From Corynebacterium lactis RW2-5 (GTDB lineage: Bacteria; Actinomycetota; Actinomycetes; Mycobacteriales; Mycobacteriaceae), in NCBI RefSeq assembly GCF_001274895.1, contig NZ_CP006841.1, positions 1,488,001 through 1,552,000 on the forward strand: a DNA stretch of 64,000 nucleotides, in the 5' to 3' direction. Below, one piece after another: positions 34,927 to 43,619 of this stretch. Position numbers and translations under genes: made by a program. How positions within the stretch are numbered: the first letter of the stretch is position 1; each line of letters opens with the position of its first letter. The notes below the pieces were generated by a model, which saw only the letters and a program-made list of their open reading frames with translations, searched no databases and had not been told where the DNA came from.

Positions 34927-34995
34927 GGGCGCTCCTTGGGGGTCAATGTTGTCGGTGTCGTAGAACGAGGTCGAATTGGTGCGTGCGTCGGCCAT

Positions 34996-35985
34996 TTACA
35001 TCCCCACAGCGTTGTAGAGGGAGGTCAGCTCCGCGCGGTTGAGCGCACGCAGCGCACCCGGGGTCTGCTCGCCCAGCTGGACGGTGTGAATCTTGGTGCG
35101 TACCAGGCGCTCGACGGGGAATCCTGCGGTCTTGAGCATACGGCGGACGATGTGCTTGCGCCCCTCGTGCAGCTCGATGCGGACGATGGAGCGGCCCTGC
35201 CAGACGTCGATGATCTGGGCCATATCGGCCTTGGCGATGCCGTCGTCGAGCTCGATGCCCTTCTCCAGCTCGCGCATGACCTTCGCGTCGACCTCGCCGA
35301 CGACGGTGGCCATGTAGGTCTTGGTGACCTCGTAGCTCGGGTGCATCAGGCGGTTGGCCAGCTCGCCGTCGTTGGTCAGCAGCAGCAGGCCCTCGGTAGC
35401 GGCGTCGAGGCGGCCGACGTGGAAGAGGCGCTGGCCGGAGCTGATCTTCTCGCCGATGATGTCGCCGACGCAGGGGCGGCCCATGTCATCGTGCATGGTC
35501 GACTGCACGCCGCGCGGCTTGTTCAGGATGAAGTACTGCATGTCCTCGTTGACGATCACGCGGGAGCCATCGACGCGGATCACCGCGGTGTTCGGGTCGA
35601 CGCGGACGCCCTGGCGGGTGACGATCTTGCCGTCGACCTCCACGCGGCCTTCGTCGATGAGCTTTTCCGCCATACGGCGCGATGCGACACCGGCCTGCGC
35701 GAGCACCTTCTGCAGGCGCAGGCCCTCGCCGGACTGGTCGTGCCCGTGTCCGTGCTTGCCCGGGCCGCGACGGCCTCCAGCGACGTGCTGGTGGCGCGCC
35801 GGGCGGGCGTTGGAGACGTAGACATCCTTCGCGTGGACGTTGGAAACCTCGACGTTTTCGCCGCCCGAGCGGCGGTTGCGTGCGCGCTGGGCGTTGTTCG
35901 CGCGGTTCGAGTGCGAGTGATTGTTGCTGGAGCGGTTGCGTCCGTTGCGGTCCGGTGTACCTTCTCGGCGAGCGGGTTTAGCCAC
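34996..35985 (-). CDS. rluB: 23S rRNA pseudouridine synthase B family
   Basis: 329 aa. An N-terminal disordered, Asn/His/Arg-rich extension of about 90 residues precedes an S4 RNA-binding domain (LRLQKVLAQAGVASRRMAEK) and the RsuA/RluB catalytic domain with the active Asp in HVGRLDAATEGLLLLTNDG. It isomerises a uridine in 23S rRNA helix 89 in relatives. Upstream of cmk-der on the same transcript. In related genomes scpA-scpB precede it directly; here 4 kb of other genes lie between. Confidence 0.92.
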   Translation of the reverse strand: MAKPARREGTPDRNGRNRSSNNHSHSNRANNAQRARNRRSGGENVEVSNVHAKDVYVSNARPARHQHVAGGRRGPGKHGHGHDQSGEGLRLQKVLAQAGVASRRMAEKLIDEGRVEVDGKIVTRQGVRVDPNTAVIRVDGSRVIVNEDMQYFILNKPRGVQSTMHDDMGRPCVGDIIGEKISSGQRLFHVGRLDAATEGLLLLTNDGELANRLMHPSYEVTKTYMATVVGEVDAKVMRELEKGIELDDGIAKADMAQIIDVWQGRSIVRIELHEGRKHIVRRMLKTAGFPVERLVRTKIHTVQLGEQTPGALRALNRAELTSLYNAVGM

Positions 35986-36128
35986 GATTCTTTACTTCCT
36001 TCGACTGCCATCTATCGGCGTTGGAGAATGATTTTCGCTGTAGAGAACAAGCGTCCGCGACGCTCTCACTTCCCGTCGCTCTCGTCATACCCGTCCCTCG
36101 CCCGTCCGGTCTCACGGCCGTGAAATGC

Positions 36129-36151
36129 AAAACGCGGCCATTGCGGCCGCG
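36129..36151 (-). terminator. intrinsic terminator after bioD
   Basis: On the minus strand a 7-bp GC stem CGCGGCC/GGCCGCG with a 5-nt loop runs into TTTT. It lies 150 bp past the bioD stop and shields rluB from the biotin operon. Confidence 0.65.
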
Positions 36152-36300
36152 GGGACTTAAAGAAATGCCTTCCAAGAGGATGTAAAAGAGAAAGCCTCGC
36201 GCCTTGTCGTGTGCCAATCCTAGCACAGGCAGGAGCTTTGTCTGGAAAACGCAGGAATCCCCACGCCGCTAGGCCCCGGAAACCCGCCCCTTAGAGTCGC

Positions 36301-37002
36301 CTACAGTTTCGCAATCCACTCGCGCAACGCCGCCTCTTCGAACCAGCCGGGTGCCTGCGCCTCGAAGGTCTCGCGGTCTAGCTCACCCGCGCCGTCGGCC
36401 GCCGAGCCCAGCAGCGGCAGGCCTGTAATGCGCGGCAGCTGCTCAAGATTTGTCTCGATAATCGGGTCGGTCTGCGCGGGCAGCTTGCCGCCGAGAAGCG
36501 CAGTGACTTCCACGCCGCGCCCCCGCGCGACCTCGACCGTGAGCTCCGCCTCGTTCAGGCAGCCCAAATCCAGCCTGGTCACCACCACCATTTGATGCCC
36601 CGGAAGGTGCCCCGCGAGCTCCGGCAGCGCCCAGTCCTCGCCGAGCCGCACGAGCAGCCCGCCCGCGCCCTCGACCAGCACCACACGGTTGGACCCGGCG
36701 GCGTCGATAAGCCTGATCTTCTCCGCGATCTCGCCGACCTCCGGAAGCCGCATGCCCGCCCGCTGCGCCGCGGCGACCGGCGCCATCGGCTCGGGGTAAC
36801 GCTCGAATCCATGCAGGTTGGTCTCCCCCGTCAGATCCCTGACCGTGTCCAGGTCACCGCCGTCTTTTCCGGGAACGCCGGTCTGAATTGGCTTGACGAC
36901 GTGCACCTCTTTACCGGCCCCTCTAAGAGCTGTGGCGAGGGCCGCCGTTGCAATTGTTTTTCCAATGTCGGTGCCGGTGCCGGTGACCAGGACGACAGTC
37001 AT
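36301..37002 (-). CDS. bioD: dethiobiotin synthetase
   Basis: 233 aa. ATP-dependent ring closure of 7,8-diaminopelargonic acid with CO2 to dethiobiotin. P-loop VTGTGTDIGKTIATAAL at the N-terminus, KPIQTG substrate motif and 'LVEGAGGLLVRLGEDWA'. Second gene of bioA-bioD, 33 bp after bioA. Confidence 0.95.
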   Translation of the reverse strand: MTVVLVTGTGTDIGKTIATAALATALRGAGKEVHVVKPIQTGVPGKDGGDLDTVRDLTGETNLHGFERYPEPMAPVAAAQRAGMRLPEVGEIAEKIRLIDAAGSNRVVLVEGAGGLLVRLGEDWALPELAGHLPGHQMVVVTRLDLGCLNEAELTVEVARGRGVEVTALLGGKLPAQTDPIIETNLEQLPRITGLPLLGSAADGAGELDRETFEAQAPGWFEEAALREWIAKL

Positions 37003-37035
37003 GGGTGTTTCTCCTTGTGGGCTTCGCGGTTTCGT

Positions 37036-38373
37036 TTAGGGGTGGGTGCGCGTTTCCTCGGCGCGGACTATCGCGGCGATGGCGGTACAGATGCGGTCGA
37101 CCTCGTCGTCGGTGCAGATGTACGGCGGCATGGTGTAGACCAGCTTGCCGAAGGGGCGCAGCCATACGCCCGCATCCACGGCGGCCTTGGTAGCCAGTGC
37201 CATGTCGACGAGCCGACGCATCTCCACCACGCCGATGGCGCCAAGAACTCGGACATCGGCGACGGCGTCGCTGGTCGCCAGCGGCTCCAGCTGCCGGAAC
37301 AGTCGTTTTTCAATGCGCGGCACGTCGCTGCGCCAGGCACCTTCCTCGATGAGGTCCAGCTGTGCCGAGGCCACCGCGCACGCCAGCGGGTTGCCCATGA
37401 ACGTCGGGCCGTGCATGAGACCGCCGCCAGCGCCGGAGGAGATGGCACGGGCAACTTCGGCCGTAGTGAGGGTTGCGGCGAAGCTCATGAACCCGCCGGT
37501 TAAGGCCTTGCCGACGCACATGATGTCCGGCACGATGCCTGCCGCCTGTGTCGTAAACAGGTCTCCGGCGCGGCCGAATCCGGTGGCGATCTCGTCGGCA
37601 ATCAGGAGGATTCCGCGCCTGTCACAGAGCTCGCGGAGTCCGACTAGCAGCTCGTGGTCATGGAAGCGCATTCCGCCTGCACCCTGGACGACGGGTTCGA
37701 CGATGACGCCGGCGACAGAGTCGTCGATAAGCGAATCGAAGTGGGCGAGGTAGGCGGCGCGAGTCTCGGCGGAAGAACCGCGCGGGGGTGGGACATCGGC
37801 GAAGACCTGCGGCGACCACTGCCCTGCCCACAGTGAATGCATACCGCCTTCGGGGTCGCAGACGCTCATTGGGGCGCGAGTGTCGCCGTGATAGCCGCCG
37901 CGCCAGGTGGCCAGGCGTGTGCGCTCCGGGTGGCCGATCGCCTGGCTGTACTGCAGCGCCATCTTGATGGCGACCTCGACGGAGACCGAGCCGGAGTCCG
38001 AGAAGAACACCGCGTCGAAGCCGGGACCCGCGAGACGCAGGAGCTTCTGCGCCAGCTCGATGGCCGGGCGGTGCGTCAGCCCGCCGAACATGACGTGCGA
38101 CATCTTCGCGGCCTGCCGGGTTGCGGCCTCGACCAGCTTCGGGTGGCTGTGGCCGTGGCAGGCGGCCCACCAGCTGCTCATGCCGTCTATGAGCTCGCGG
38201 CCGTCGGCGAGGCGAAGGTAGACACCGTGGGCTTCCTCGACGAGCTGCGGGGAGACCGGAGCGGGGATTGGCCCATAGGGGTGCCAGATGTGCTCGGCGT
38301 CGAATTGGGCGAGGGTTGCCGGAGTCGGCGACTCGGGGCTTGCTGCGTTTGTTTGGGCGGCGGGGCGATTCAC
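37036..38373 (-). CDS. bioA: adenosylmethionine-8-amino-7-oxononanoate aminotransferase
   Basis: About 445 aa from GTG 38373 (VNRPAAQ); upstream in-frame GTG 38379 and TTG 38382 are alternatives. PLP enzyme that converts KAPA to DAPA using SAM as amino donor. Motifs: 'IWHPYGPIPAP', DGMSSWWAACHGHSHP, the PLP Asp in LLIADEIATGFGR, and the Schiff-base lysine in CVGKALTGGFMSFAATL. First gene of the operon; a BioQ-like site (38408-38420) covers its -35 region. No bioF, bioB or bioY is in the window. Confidence 0.94.
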   Translation of the reverse strand: MNRPAAQTNAASPESPTPATLAQFDAEHIWHPYGPIPAPVSPQLVEEAHGVYLRLADGRELIDGMSSWWAACHGHSHPKLVEAATRQAAKMSHVMFGGLTHRPAIELAQKLLRLAGPGFDAVFFSDSGSVSVEVAIKMALQYSQAIGHPERTRLATWRGGYHGDTRAPMSVCDPEGGMHSLWAGQWSPQVFADVPPPRGSSAETRAAYLAHFDSLIDDSVAGVIVEPVVQGAGGMRFHDHELLVGLRELCDRRGILLIADEIATGFGRAGDLFTTQAAGIVPDIMCVGKALTGGFMSFAATLTTAEVARAISSGAGGGLMHGPTFMGNPLACAVASAQLDLIEEGAWRSDVPRIEKRLFRQLEPLATSDAVADVRVLGAIGVVEMRRLVDMALATKAAVDAGVWLRPFGKLVYTMPPYICTDDEVDRICTAIAAIVRAEETRTHP

Positions 38374-38407
38374 AACCACCAACGTTATCGCACGTCAGCA
38401 GTTGACT

Positions 38408-38420
38408 TGAACGGCGTTCG
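38408..38420. promoter_or_regulatory. BioQ-like operator 1
   Basis: TGAAC-GGC-GTTCG. The published corynebacterial BioQ motif is TGAAC-N3-GTTAC; this site agrees at 9 of the 10 fixed positions. It lies about 35 bp before bioA. Confidence 0.6.
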
Positions 38421-38489
38421 TGGGCACGGCCCTGTTTGGAGGTAACACCAGAGGAGACCGACCACAAAGACGCCTTCCAAAAACACCAC

Positions 38490-38502
38490 TCGAACACTGT
38501 CC
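38490..38502. promoter_or_regulatory. BioQ-like operator 2 (weaker)
   Basis: TCGAACACTGTCC: a degenerate version of the same motif, between bioA and the POT gene. Confidence 0.3.
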
Positions 38503-38559
38503 AGGGGGTAATTTCCGGCGCAAAAACGCCACCGGTTTCGCCCTGGTTCCAAGAGTTGG

Positions 38560-38572
38560 TTATCTAGTATTC
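38560..38572 (+). promoter_or_regulatory. leaderless promoter -10 of the POT transporter
   Basis: TTATCT (38560-38565) followed by 7 nt and ATG 38573; no ribosome-binding site. It lies between the BioQ-like sites at 38490 and 38584. Confidence 0.45.
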
Positions 38573-40060
38573 ATGCACAAACTTGAACAGTGTTCGCAGA
38601 GCGCCGAGAGCACCCCACAGAACCCGCGCGTCGCCATCCCCGCGCTAGTCGGAGTCGAGACATGGGAGCGATTTAGCTACTACGGCATGCAGGCCATCAT
38701 GGCCTTCTACCTCTACGACACGGCCGTCAACGGCGGCCTCGGACTCGCGACCGGCACCGCAACCGCGCTCATGGGTGCCTACGGCAGCCTGGTCTACCTC
38801 TCCACCATCGGCGGAGGCTGGATCGGCGACCGTGTCCTCGGTGCCGAGAAGACACTGCTCTCCGGCGCGTGGCTGCTGGTCGCCGGACACCTATGCCTCT
38901 CCCTAGTACCGGGCGCGCCGGGCGTAGCGCTCGGACTCGTGCTGGTCGCGGTCGGCTCCGGCGCGCTGAAGACCTCGGCGCTGACAATGCTCGGGCACGT
39001 CCGCAATCCCGATGACCGCCGCCGCGACTCCGACTTCCAGCTGTTCTACCTGGGAATTAACGTCGGCGCACTGGCCGGCCCGCTGCTTACCGGCTGGCTC
39101 GCCGACCGCGCGGGGTATCACCTCGGCTTCGGCGCCGCCGCCGCACTCATGATCGCCGGGCTCACCCACTACTACCTGCACCGACGCAAGCTTCACGACG
39201 GCTGGGATACCCGCATCGTTGCCCTCGTCGAAAAGCCGACGGTTCCTGCGACGTGGCGGGCGCTTGGTCTCGCTGCGGCGGCCGTGGCGGCCGTAGTTGC
39301 GGCGCTGGTCGGCGCGGTCGTGGCCGGTGCGCTGGCACTGGAGAGCCTGGCGACGGTCATGCTGGTTCTGACAATCGCGACCACCGTCGGCATGTTCGCG
39401 ACAATGCTTCTCGACCGGGGACTGGGCCCCCATGAGCGCCGGCGCGTCCTGGCGTTCGTGCCGCTGTTTATCGTGTCCGTGGCGTTCTGGGCGATCTTGA
39501 ACCAGACCTTCGGCGCACTGGCGGTCTATTCGGATGTGCGCGTCGACCGTATAATCGGCGACTTCGAGGTGCCCGCGGCGTGGGCGCAGTCGCTGAATCC
39601 GGTGTTTATCCTGGTTCTTTCCGTGCCGATGGCGCTGCTGCGCACGAAACTTGGCGCGCGTATGCCGAAGGCCCCGACGCAAATCATCGCGGGCACCGCA
39701 GTGGCGGGACTCGGCGCATGGACGCTGCTGCTACACACATCCACGCCCGCGGGTGCCGTGCCGATTGTCGCGCTGGTGCTAGCCTACGGCGTGATTACCT
39801 TCGGTGAGCTGCACGTCGGGCCTGTCGGGATGTCAACCGCGACGGCGCTGGCCCCGGCGAAGTACGCCACACGTTTTTCGGCGCTGTTCTTCATGACCAT
39901 GGCGATCGGTACTGCGCTGGCCGGCGTGATGTCGACCAGCTACGATCCCACCAGCGCGGCGTCAGAGCACAGTTATTTCCTCACCATGGGTGCATTCGCC
40001 GTCGGAGCATCGGCGCTTGCGGCCGTGGCGCTGCCGTGGATTAGCCGAGTGGCGCGTTAG
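38573..40060 (+). CDS. POT/PTR-family proton-coupled oligopeptide transporter
   Basis: 495 aa from ATG 38573 (MHKLEQC). The in-frame extension back to 38420 would run through the divergent control region and is rejected. The POT signature GVETWERFSYYGMQAIMAFYLY lies at the first transmembrane helix, including the ExxERF motif for proton coupling; twelve or more hydrophobic segments follow, with 'NQTFGALAVYSD' in the C-half. It imports di- and tripeptides or peptide-like compounds with protons. Divergent from bioA, with BioQ-like sites between and just inside the gene, which suggests a biotin-related substrate such as biocytin; that is an inference. Confidence 0.88.
   Translation: MHKLEQCSQSAESTPQNPRVAIPALVGVETWERFSYYGMQAIMAFYLYDTAVNGGLGLATGTATALMGAYGSLVYLSTIGGGWIGDRVLGAEKTLLSGAWLLVAGHLCLSLVPGAPGVALGLVLVAVGSGALKTSALTMLGHVRNPDDRRRDSDFQLFYLGINVGALAGPLLTGWLADRAGYHLGFGAAAALMIAGLTHYYLHRRKLHDGWDTRIVALVEKPTVPATWRALGLAAAAVAAVVAALVGAVVAGALALESLATVMLVLTIATTVGMFATMLLDRGLGPHERRRVLAFVPLFIVSVAFWAILNQTFGALAVYSDVRVDRIIGDFEVPAAWAQSLNPVFILVLSVPMALLRTKLGARMPKAPTQIIAGTAVAGLGAWTLLLHTSTPAGAVPIVALVLAYGVITFGELHVGPVGMSTATALAPAKYATRFSALFFMTMAIGTALAGVMSTSYDPTSAASEHSYFLTMGAFAVGASALAAVALPWISRVAR
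38584..38596. promoter_or_regulatory. BioQ-like operator 3, inside the POT gene start
   Basis: TGAAC-AGT-GTTCG, the same arms as operator 1, located 11 bp inside the POT coding sequence. On a leaderless gene, +12 to +24 is a position where a repressor blocks RNA polymerase. Confidence 0.55.
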
Positions 40061-40115
40061 CGCGGAAAACGCGGCGAATCCGCAATACGTCAGCGCTGTA
40101 GGTCAGCGCGACGCA

Positions 40116-40721
40116 CTAGCTGAGCGGCTCGTCAATCAGGTCGACCTCCGGCAGCAGCGGCGCGAGATCTGGCAGCTGCTCCAACGACTCGATTCCAAGC
40201 AGCTCAAGGAACAGGGCCGTCGTCACATAGAGGTGCGCGCCGGTGGCGGGGTCTTCGCCGGACTCGGCAATCAGGCCGCGGGCGACCAGCGTGCGCATCA
40301 CTCCATCAACGTTGACGCCGCGCACGCCCGAAACCTGCGCACGCGTGGCGGGCTGGCGATACGCAACGACGGCCAGAGTCTCCATCGCCGCGCGCGAGAG
40401 CTTCGACTGCGAGCCGTCCAGCAGGAAGCGCTCCACGGCGCTCGCATGTGCCGGCGCGGTATAGAATCGCCAGCCCTCGCCGGTCTCGCGCAGCTCAATT
40501 CCGGAACGGCGGGCGCTCAGCTCGTTTTCGAGTTCGCGGAGCACGTCGCGCACGTCGGCCACCGGGACGTCCAACGCCCGAGCCATGTCTTCGGCGGCAA
40601 CCGGCGTGTCCACGACCAGCAAGATCGCTTCGACGCCCGCGCGCAGCGGGTCGATCGGGCTCTGCGCAATAGGATTCTGCGCTATAGGGCTCTGAGAACT
40701 CGGTTCCGCAATCTCACTCAC
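40116..40721 (-). CDS. scpB: segregation and condensation protein B
   Basis: 201 aa from GTG 40721 (VSEIAEP); GTG 40745 is in frame and possible. Two winged-helix domains typical of ScpB ('AILLVVDTPVAAEDMARAL', 'AAMETLAVVAYRQPATRAQVSGVRGVNVDGVM'). It binds the ScpA kleisin and Smc to condense and separate chromosomes. An imperfect 15-bp repeat encodes PIAQNPIAQSPI near the N-terminus. Second of scpA-scpB; rluB should follow but the bio/POT block is in the way. Confidence 0.92.
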   Translation of the reverse strand: MSEIAEPSSQSPIAQNPIAQSPIDPLRAGVEAILLVVDTPVAAEDMARALDVPVADVRDVLRELENELSARRSGIELRETGEGWRFYTAPAHASAVERFLLDGSQSKLSRAAMETLAVVAYRQPATRAQVSGVRGVNVDGVMRTLVARGLIAESGEDPATGAHLYVTTALFLELLGIESLEQLPDLAPLLPEVDLIDEPLS

Positions 40722-40763
40722 GTTCCCTAGGGTACGGTGCCGCACCAGCGAAGTGCCACACCC

Positions 40764-41708
40764 CTACTCCCAGTTCGCCGCCGCAACCACGGCCGGGTCC
40801 ACATCCAGCCCGGTCCAGGCCACGCGGATTTCCTCGAGTGCCTCTTCCTGCTCGGCGTCGATCGCCTTGGCTCGGTAGAGCTCCAGCAGCGCCAGGAAAC
40901 GGCCCACGACCTCCATCGACACTCGACATTCCGAGGTCAGCTGCGTAAACGTCAGCCAGCTTCCCTCGCCGGCCAGCCGCAGCGAGTCCAGGATCTTGCC
41001 CGCCTGCTCCGGCACCGACACCGCCACGCCGTGGATATGCCCCACGCCGACTTGCTCTGGTGGTTTGGGGCGCATCACCACGGCCGCAAACTCCGCGAAC
41101 TGCCCGACCGTCATGCCCAGTCGCACCGGCGGCAGCAGCTCTTCGAACTGCTTATCCGGGCCCACTGCGCGCGGGTATCGCCTCGGCGCGGTCTTCTGCC
41201 ACTCGGCGAACTGATCCGCGACCTTGCCGTAGGCCTGGTACTGCAACAGTCGCGCAAACAGCAGGTCGCGCGCCTCCAGAAGTTCCAGATCCTCTTCGTC
41301 ATCGACGTCGCCGCGCGGCAGCAGTCGCGCGGTCTTCAGGTCTAGCAGGGTCGCCGCGACCACCAGGAACTCGGTGATCTCGTCCAAGTCGTGCACCGCG
41401 TCGAGGCTGCGCGTATACGCGACAAATTCGTCCGTCACCGCCGCCAGCGCAACCTCGGTGACGTCCATCTTCTTACTGCCGATCAGCTGCAGCAGCAGGT
41501 CAAACGGCCCGTTGAAGTTCGCCAGCGCCACCCGGAAGCCGGTGATCTCCTCCTGCACGCCGGTCTCGCCCACTTCGCTTGCCGACGCGCCCTCCGTCCC
41601 CGCCTCCTGCACGGCCTGGGCGTGGGAGGGGGCGTCGTGGCCCGGGCCGTCGTTAAGCGGACCCGGCGGGACAGACGAGCCGGGCGTAGTGACTTCAGTG
41701 TCAGTCAC
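40764..41708 (-). CDS. scpA: segregation and condensation protein A (kleisin)
   Basis: 314 aa. Kleisin that bridges the Smc heads. N-terminal domain 'FRVALANFNGPFDLLLQLIGSKKMDVTEVALAAVTDEFV' and 'TEFLVVAATLLDLKTARLLP'; C-terminal winged helix 'VSMEVVGRFLALLELYRAKAI'. The first 55 residues are a disordered Gly/Pro/Ala/Glu head that contains one of the dispersed 12-mers (41576-41587). Lies 12 bp past parA. Confidence 0.94.
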   Translation of the reverse strand: MTDTEVTTPGSSVPPGPLNDGPGHDAPSHAQAVQEAGTEGASASEVGETGVQEEITGFRVALANFNGPFDLLLQLIGSKKMDVTEVALAAVTDEFVAYTRSLDAVHDLDEITEFLVVAATLLDLKTARLLPRGDVDDEEDLELLEARDLLFARLLQYQAYGKVADQFAEWQKTAPRRYPRAVGPDKQFEELLPPVRLGMTVGQFAEFAAVVMRPKPPEQVGVGHIHGVAVSVPEQAGKILDSLRLAGEGSWLTFTQLTSECRVSMEVVGRFLALLELYRAKAIDAEQEEALEEIRVAWTGLDVDPAVVAAANWE

Positions 41709-41720
41709 GGCGGCTCCGCA

Positions 41721-42620
41721 CTACTTGCGGCCCTTGCGCTCGATGACCTCGCGGGCGAGGTTGCGGTACTGGGCGGCCGCGGGCGAGGTCGGCGCCCACT
41801 GCGTGATGGGCTCGCCGGCGACGGAGGTCTCCGGGAAGCGGACGGTGCGAGTGATGACGGTGTCGAAGACCTGGTCGCCGAAAACCTCGATGAGGCGCTC
41901 CATGACCTCCTTTGCGTGGCGGGTGCGGCGGTCGAACATGGTCACCAGGATGCCGCTGACTTCGAGGTTGAAGTTCAGGCGGTCGCGCACCTTGGAGACA
42001 GTGTCGGTCAGCAGGGCCAGGCCGCGCAGAGAGAAGTACTCCGCCACCATCGGGATGATGACGCCCTGCGCGATGGTCAGGGCGTTGACGGTCAGCAGGC
42101 CCAGCGAGGGCTGGCAGTCGACGATGATGAAGTCGTAGTCGTTCATCACCGGGCGCAGGGCGCGGCCGAGGGCCTGCTCGCGGCCGACCTCATTGACAAG
42201 CTGGATTTCGGCTGCCGACAGGTCTATGTTCGCGGGCACCAGATCCAGGCCGGACACGGAGGTGTGATGGATGGCGTCGCGGACGTCCGTGGTGTCGTCG
42301 ACGATCAGGTTGTAGACGGTGAGGTCCAGCTCCTCGTGCGGGACGCCGAGACCGGCGGACAGTGCGCCTTGAGGGTCCAAGTCAACCAAGAGGACTTTAC
42401 GGCCGAACTCCGCGATAGCCGCGCCGAGGTTGATCGTGGACGTGGTCTTGCCCACGCCGCCCTTCTGATTGCACATAGCCAGGATGACGGCCGGGCCGTG
42501 GGTCGACAGAGGCTCGGGGATGGGCAGCTCGCGCACCGGACGCCCGGTCAGGCCGAGCTCGACTCGGTCGGCCTCGAACAATCCTTCACCAGCCACGGTC
42601 AACCCCTCTTCCTTGAACAT
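41721..42620 (-). CDS. ParA/Soj-family ATPase
   Basis: 299 aa from ATG 42620 (MFKEEG); the frame extends to 42692 into xerD without a better start. Deviant Walker [17 protein letters not shown] (about 80-95), Walker A' VDLDPQGALSAGLG and Walker B 'FIIVDCQPSLG'. A chromosomal ParA-like protein found between xerD and scpA in this genus; probably in chromosome organisation with ScpAB rather than the oriC-linked ParAB. No ParB gene is adjacent. Confidence 0.9.
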   Translation of the reverse strand: MFKEEGLTVAGEGLFEADRVELGLTGRPVRELPIPEPLSTHGPAVILAMCNQKGGVGKTTSTINLGAAIAEFGRKVLLVDLDPQGALSAGLGVPHEELDLTVYNLIVDDTTDVRDAIHHTSVSGLDLVPANIDLSAAEIQLVNEVGREQALGRALRPVMNDYDFIIVDCQPSLGLLTVNALTIAQGVIIPMVAEYFSLRGLALLTDTVSKVRDRLNFNLEVSGILVTMFDRRTRHAKEVMERLIEVFGDQVFDTVITRTVRFPETSVAGEPITQWAPTSPAAAQYRNLAREVIERKGRK

Positions 42621-42664
42621 CTTCTGGTCTAACCCTTGCGTTCTTTCACACTTTACCGCGCCCG

Positions 42665-43597
42665 TTACGCGCGCGGGTGCGCACCCGCCCAAACGCGCCG
42701 CATGTTCTCCGCCGTGATCATGGTGTAGATCTGCGTGGTGGTCACCGACGCGTGGCCGAGCAGCTCCTGGACCACGCGGACGTCGGCGCCGCCCTCGATC
42801 AGGTGCGTGCCAAAACTGTGCCGCAGCGTGTGCGGGGAGATCTTCACCGCCAGCCCGGCCCGTTCCCCAAGCTCCGCGAGCGTATTTCCCGCCGACTGCC
42901 GCGACAGCCTCCGCCCCAGCGAGTTAATAAACAGCGCCGGCCCGGAGTTCGCCCGCACCCAGGCGGGCCGCCCTCGCGTGAGCCACTTGTCCAGTGCCGC
43001 CATCGCCGGCGAGCCGACCGGCACGATGCGTTCCTTATCTCCCTTGCCACGCAGCAACACGAGGTTGGTCTCCCGGTCGACATCGTCGATGTCGAGGCCC
43101 GTGACCTCGCTGACGCGCGCGCCCGTCGAGTACAGAAACTCCACCAGCGCCCGGTTGCGCAGGTCGGTTACCGTGGCGGTCTCTCCGTCGGGGATGGAGT
43201 CAATCAGGGCGGTCACGTCCGGAATGCTCAGCGCCTTCGGGTAGCGCGAGGGCTGCTTCGGCGGCGCCACACGCCGCGCCACGTCCACATCGAGCGCGCC
43301 TTCGCCCACTGCAAACTTGTGGAAGCTGCGCACTGCCGACAGCGCCCGCGTCACCGATGTCGCCGCCAGCCGAGGTCTTCCCGCCGCCTTGTCCCCCTGC
43401 GAAAGATAGGCCAGGAAACCCGCGACGTCCTGCTCTGTCACCGCGGCGAGATCAGAGCGCCCGATGCCCGCCAGGTACTCCCGGTACTTGGCCAGGTCCC
43501 GCTCGTAGGAGGCAAGCGTATTGGCCGACAACCCCTTCTCGACCGCGAGGAAGGTCAGAAAGGCGTCGGCAAGCGAGTTCACGGTGTGCGCAGGCAT
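42665..43597 (-). CDS. xerD: site-specific tyrosine recombinase XerD
   Basis: 310 aa from ATG 43597 (MPAHTVNS), preceded after 7 nt by TAACCT; the longer frame to 43648 is rejected. N-terminal SAM-like core-binding domain ('LADAFLTFLAVEKGLSANTLASYERDL'), C-terminal catalytic domain with Arg (GARVSEVTGL), His-Arg (SPHTLRHSFGTHL), His (LLGHASVTTTQ) and nucleophile Tyr (IYTM). Resolves chromosome dimers at dif with XerC. Confidence 0.94.
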   Translation of the reverse strand: MPAHTVNSLADAFLTFLAVEKGLSANTLASYERDLAKYREYLAGIGRSDLAAVTEQDVAGFLAYLSQGDKAAGRPRLAATSVTRALSAVRSFHKFAVGEGALDVDVARRVAPPKQPSRYPKALSIPDVTALIDSIPDGETATVTDLRNRALVEFLYSTGARVSEVTGLDIDDVDRETNLVLLRGKGDKERIVPVGSPAMAALDKWLTRGRPAWVRANSGPALFINSLGRRLSRQSAGNTLAELGERAGLAVKISPHTLRHSFGTHLIEGGADVRVVQELLGHASVTTTQIYTMITAENMRRVWAGAHPRA

Positions 43598-43610
43598 GAG
43601 GTGCAGGTTA
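43598..43610 (-). promoter_or_regulatory. leaderless promoter -10 of xerD
   Basis: Minus strand TAACCT (43605-43610), 7 nt, then ATG 43597. It would let xerD be read separately from the Nudix gene that ends at 43620. Confidence 0.45.
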
Positions 43611-43619
43611 GCGGACGGG

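Noticed and set aside
32986..36123. 1045-codon open frame on the plus strand opposite cmk-der and rluB
   Set aside because: It spans two well-identified genes on the other strand, has no recognisable domain, and long antisense frames are common in GC-rich coding DNA. It is a shadow.
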